In this document: positions 51,473-54,682 of the stretch, one piece after another
Layout of the letters: each line of letters opens with the position of its first letter
How positions within the stretch are numbered: position 1 is the first letter of the stretch
DNA from: Nocardia cyriacigeorgica NBRC 100375
GTDB taxonomy: Bacteria > Actinomycetota > Actinomycetes > Mycobacteriales > Mycobacteriaceae
Assembly (NCBI RefSeq): GCF_000308555.1
Contig: NZ_BAFY01000325.1
Span: 1-54,682 of the forward strand
Reading direction: 5' to 3'
Length of the DNA stretch: 54,682 nucleotides
Position numbers and translations under genes: made by a program
Notes under the pieces: model-generated
Seen by the model: only the letters and a program-made list of their open reading frames with translations
Told to the model about the DNA's origin: nothing
The model's database searches: none

Positions 51473-52618
51473 TCACGCCGCGCTCGGGCCGCCCTTGGCA
51501 TAGCTGTGCGCCACGAACGCGCTACGCAAGTACCACAATCCATCGGCCCGGCCGAGGTCGAGCCCGGTGAGCTGGGCGATCCGCCGCAGCCGGTAATCGA
51601 CGGTATTGGCATGCACATGCAGGCGGCGCGCGGTCACCGTGCGGCTCAAATCGTTGGCCAGATGGCAGCGCAGCGTGTCGAGGAGTTCCGGGTGATCATC
51701 GAGGGGTGCGAGCAGCCGGCCCAGATGCTCACGCCCCGGGCCCGGGCGAGTGAGCTGGTATTCGAGCACCAGATCGGTGAAACGGTGCACGCCGCTGGGT
51801 AATCCGAGCCGCTGCACCACATCGAGGGTGCCGTGGGCGCGCTCGGCGGCTTCGGGGATCTCGGTCACCGCGGCGACCACGGACGCAGCGGTGAGCGCTA
51901 CACCCGCGGCTCGGGAGAGTTCGGCGATCACCGTTCCGGCCGGCGGCCCATCGGCCGGAACGAGCACGGTGCCGCCGTCCACGGACAGGACCGCGAGAAC
52001 ACGACCGGCGTATCGGGCAGTGAGTGCGGCGTGCACGCGACGTACTGCGCTGCGTGCGACGGATCGGCTGTCGAGACCAGGTCGCCGCGTGTCGGGGTGC
52101 GGCGGCATGGCCAGCGCCAGCACGTCGTATTCGTCGGCCGGTTCGATTCCGCACTGCCGCGCCTGTGTCGACGTGGCGGTGCCCGCGAGGAGCGCGGACA
52201 CCAGCTGTTCCTCCGGTGCGGAGTGCGTGAGCGCCCGGAGCTGGTCCACGTACGCGGCGGACATCGCGGAGGTCAGCAGATCGAGCGCCCGAACCGTGGT
52301 CGAGGTGCGGTCGAGTACTTGCGCGGGCTGTGGCGGGACGCGCGTGGTGCCGTAGACGCTAGCGGCGAGCGCGTCGCGGACCGCCTCGTGCACCGTCTGC
52401 AAGACCGTCTCGAGCGGAATGCCCACGCCGGCCGCGGCGGCGGCAGCGTGTTCCACCCAGGTCAGCTCCGCTGCCAGGTCGAGGGATTCCGGGTCGGCCC
52501 GGGCGATTCGTGCACACTGTGCCGCGATCGCTGGGAGGTCGCACGCCGCCCGCGTAGCCGGTTTCTGCGCTTGCCCGGCCGGACGCGGAAGCAGCCCGAC
52601 CGGTGGTGACTCGTGCAC
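51473..52618 (-). CDS. PucR/CdaR-family transcriptional regulator
   Basis: 381 residues. The C-terminal HTH (LSRTVTARRLHVHANTVDYR, LRRIAQLTGLDLGR) is the PucR type. The middle (GTVIAELSRAAGVALTAASV) and N-terminal regions form helical sensor domains with a Glu/Asp-rich pocket. Such regulators respond to small metabolites, often purines or sugars. The start ATG 52618 may have a poor ribosome site. It diverges from no clear target; the YqcI gene converges on it. Confidence 0.8.
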   Translation of the reverse strand: MHESPPVGLLPRPAGQAQKPATRAACDLPAIAAQCARIARADPESLDLAAELTWVEHAAAAAAGVGIPLETVLQTVHEAVRDALAASVYGTTRVPPQPAQVLDRTSTTVRALDLLTSAMSAAYVDQLRALTHSAPEEQLVSALLAGTATSTQARQCGIEPADEYDVLALAMPPHPDTRRPGLDSRSVARSAVRRVHAALTARYAGRVLAVLSVDGGTVLVPADGPPAGTVIAELSRAAGVALTAASVVAAVTEIPEAAERAHGTLDVVQRLGLPSGVHRFTDLVLEYQLTRPGPGREHLGRLLAPLDDHPELLDTLRCHLANDLSRTVTARRLHVHANTVDYRLRRIAQLTGLDLGRADGLWYLRSAFVAHSYAKGGPSAA

Positions 52619-52685
52619 TCGGGCCTCCCAACTGCTGTGGAAGGCTCAGCTTGCCCGGCGACCGCATCGCCGGGCATCGTCGAAA

Positions 52686-54682
52686 TTACGCATTCATGGC
52701 TACGTATCCGGTGTTCGCGGTGAACCAGGCCGCGATCTGCGCTCGGTTGGCGGCCCCGAGTTTGGTGAGAATGTGCTGGACATGGGTGTCGGCGGTGCGC
52801 ACCGCGATCACCAGGCGTTCGGCGATCTCACGGTTGGTCGCGCCCTGGGCGATCAGTTCGGCGACCTGCATCTCCCGTGGGCTGAGCGGGCACTCGCGGG
52901 CATTCACCGCGCGGGATCGGTCGTCGAGCGCATAGCGACGGCCATAGTCCGGGCTCATGGCGTAGCCGTATTGGTAGGCGGTCTCGAACCGGGCGGACCC
53001 GAGCGCCTGCCGCGCCTGCTGCCAGAACATCCGGTGCGGGACCGGCAACATGATGTCGGGGTCGGCGCCGAGCCGCTCCCACGCCGAGGCTGCTGCCCCG
53101 AACAACGTGGCCGAACGGGTGTGCTCGCCGCTGAGGCAGGCGATCCAGGCGAGTTCCTCGACGTGGTAGGCGTCGCCGAACTGGCTGTCGCGCCGCCGAG
53201 TCGAGGCCAGCGCGGTGCGGGTCAGCGTGCGAGCGGCATCGATCCTGCCCCGGCTGAGCTCGATCAACGCCAGGCTGAAATACAGGACGTCGCGATAGTA
53301 GGTGTCACCTGCGGCTGTGCTCGCGGCGAGCGCGTCACCGATGACGGTGAGTGCGGTGTCGACATCCTTGGAAAACATCGACAACGCGAGAATATTGCGC
53401 GCGCCTATCGCACCCCGGCCGTCGCCGTGGGCGTCGAAGATCTCGACCGCGGCGGCGGCCAGGGTCGCGGCCGCGTCGTTGTCGAGCCGGATCTTGCAGC
53501 CTTGGGCGCGGATCATCATCACCTGCGCGGCCACGATCGGGTCGGCCGAGCGCGCCGCCTCCGCGTCCGCCGCGGCGAGCCGGAGGTCGGCGTCGTCGAG
53601 GTCGCACAGCCAGGTCGCGTGCAGCGCCGACATCGCGAGGGCGAGGCCGCGATCGGGGTGATCGGGCGCGGCGCCCGCGCAGGCACGATCCAGCCAGATC
53701 CGGGCCTGCTTGCTCGCGCCGCGCAACGTCCAGTACTCGGGCAACCGGCACGCCATCGAGAGGGCGATATCGGCTTCGCCGGGAGTATCCAGCGACCAGT
53801 CCATCGCGGCGACGATGTCGGCATGATCGTCGCGCAGTCGCCGGATCCAGGCCGTCTGGTCCGGCCCGAACCAGTCGTCGTCGGCGATCCTGATCAGGTG
53901 ATGGAACCAGTCGCGGTGACGGCGAGCCGCCTGCCCGTGATCGTTGTCGGCGGCCAGCCGCTCGGCGGCGTATTCGCGCAGCGGGCGCAGCATCCGGTAG
54001 CGGACGATCGTGTCACCGTGGCGTTCGAGCAGCGATTTGTCCACCAGGCTGTCGATCACATCGATGATCGCTTCGGCGCCGACATCCGCGCACACGTACT
54101 CGGCCGCCTCCAGATCGAAGGTTCCGGCGAAGATCGACAGCCGCCGCCACACCGCACGCTCGGCATCGGTGCACAGCGTGTAACTCCAGTCGACAGCGGC
54201 GCGGAGGGTGCGCTGACGTCCGGGAACAGTGCGGGCTCCGGGCGTGGACAAGGCCAGCTGCCCCGCCCAGCGTTGGAGAATCTGCCGAGGTGACAATGAC
54301 CGGACCCGGGCGGCGGCGAGTTCGATGGCCAAAGGCACCCCGTCCACGGCCCGGCACAATCCCGCGATATCGGCGGCATTCTCGGCGGTGAGCGTGAAAT
54401 CGGCGCGGGTGGCGGCGGCCCGGTCGAGGAACAAACGCACCGCCTCGACCTCGCCAAGGGCGGCAGGGTTCAGGTCGGTGACCGCCGGGATCGACAGCGG
54501 CGGCACCCGGAAGACCTGCTCACCCGGCACCCCCAAAGGTTGCCTGCTGGTGGTGAGAATGGTCAGGCCCGGACATGCGGGTAGCAGCTCGGCGATCAGC
54601 GTCGCGCAGGGCAGCAGTAGATGCTCGCAATTGTCGAGCACCAGCAGCGGTGGCCGGCGGGTGAGGTGGGCGCGGATCCGAT
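52686..54682 (-). CDS. LuxR-family regulator with NB-ARC/TPR-type ATPase, 5-prime end outside the window
   Basis: About 665 residues are visible; the gene runs in from the right edge. The Walker-B-like LLVLDNCEHLLLPCATLIAE, ILTTSRQPLGVPGE (sensor) and a long region of TPR-like helices lead to a C-terminal LuxR HTH (CPLSPREMQVAELIAQGATN, TADTHVQHILTKLGAANRAQ). The P-loop is beyond the edge. These large ATP-dependent regulators control metabolism or antibiotic loci. The reading frame is intact to 54682, so it is not a pseudogene here. Confidence 0.85.
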   Translation of the reverse strand, partial: RIRAHLTRRPPLLVLDNCEHLLLPCATLIAELLPACPGLTILTTSRQPLGVPGEQVFRVPPLSIPAVTDLNPAALGEVEAVRLFLDRAAATRADFTLTAENAADIAGLCRAVDGVPLAIELAAARVRSLSPRQILQRWAGQLALSTPGARTVPGRQRTLRAAVDWSYTLCTDAERAVWRRLSIFAGTFDLEAAEYVCADVGAEAIIDVIDSLVDKSLLERHGDTIVRYRMLRPLREYAAERLAADNDHGQAARRHRDWFHHLIRIADDDWFGPDQTAWIRRLRDDHADIVAAMDWSLDTPGEADIALSMACRLPEYWTLRGASKQARIWLDRACAGAAPDHPDRGLALAMSALHATWLCDLDDADLRLAAADAEAARSADPIVAAQVMMIRAQGCKIRLDNDAAATLAAAAVEIFDAHGDGRGAIGARNILALSMFSKDVDTALTVIGDALAASTAAGDTYYRDVLYFSLALIELSRGRIDAARTLTRTALASTRRRDSQFGDAYHVEELAWIACLSGEHTRSATLFGAAASAWERLGADPDIMLPVPHRMFWQQARQALGSARFETAYQYGYAMSPDYGRRYALDDRSRAVNARECPLSPREMQVAELIAQGATNREIAERLVIAVRTADTHVQHILTKLGAANRAQIAAWFTANTGYVAMNA

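Noticed and set aside
1..54682. tRNA, rRNA, riboswitch or phage genes
   Set aside because: I saw no tRNA-like cloverleaf, rRNA conserved segments or integrase; the window looks like ordinary chromosome.

Overview
The window is a gene-dense, very GC-rich stretch of actinobacterial chromosome. Codon third positions are almost always G or C. Start codons are often GTG or TTG, many genes overlap by 4 bp (ATGA or GTGA), and there are PucR, LuxR/ATPase, ANTAR and XRE-DUF5753/DUF397 regulators plus promoters of the mycobacterial SigF type. Together with FadD-type lipid genes this points to a mycolic-acid actinomycete, most likely Nocardia or a close relative. That genus is inferred, not shown. I see no rRNA, tRNA, CRISPR array, complete insertion sequence or prophage.

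Layout. 1-4.6 kb: a sugar-heptose operon (glycosyltransferase tail, GmhB-like phosphatase, GmhA-like isomerase, HldE-type kinase, second GT9 glycosyltransferase, membrane protein) behind a SigF-like promoter. 4.6-12.5 kb: epimerase, SDR, a MerR-controlled alpha/beta hydrolase, an erythromycin-esterase-like gene next to a double-HTH MerR gene with a probable CTG start, a frameshifted chloramphenicol-phosphotransferase-like gene, and a DUF4265 gene beside an antisense gene remnant. 12.5-20.5 kb: LigD-type DNA ligase, a CocE/NonD hydrolase fused by operon to an ATP-grasp enzyme, and a divergent operon for a molybdopterin oxidoreductase whose iron-sulfur cysteines have all been replaced. 20.6-23.8 kb: a stress and signalling block (STAS protein, PAS-ANTAR antiterminator, hemerythrin and manganese catalase, the last two behind a SigF-like promoter).

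23.8-36.8 kb: Gly-rich secreted protein, membrane proteins, polysaccharide deacetylase, an acyl-CoA synthetase divergent from a long-chain-alcohol-oxidase-like GMC enzyme with a shared operator motif, a MoaD-like/beta-propeller pair, a secreted peptidase-like protein, a ferritin-like protein with a SigF-like promoter, and a lipase-maturation-factor-like membrane protein. 36.8-46.9 kb: a 56-residue membrane protein overlapping a cold-shock protein, flavin reductase, a TetR-controlled metal-dependent hydrolase and membrane protein pair, 6-phosphogluconate dehydrogenase with a strong terminator, acyl-ACP-type thioesterase, LuxR regulator, GNAT and VOC proteins. 46.9-54.7 kb: two small unknown proteins, an XRE-DUF5753 regulator with two tandem DUF397 genes, beta-lactamase-fold lipoprotein, YqcI/YcgG protein, PucR regulator and a LuxR/ATPase regulator cut by the window edge.

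The most unusual item is the 17.2-20.5 kb operon: its Mo enzyme keeps the putative Mo-ligating cysteine but carries Ser, His and Asp exactly where the Cys-x2-Cys-x3-Cys cluster motif should be. Next most interesting are the ATP-grasp/CocE pair, the heptose operon, the tandem DUF397 pair and the three SigF-like promoters.
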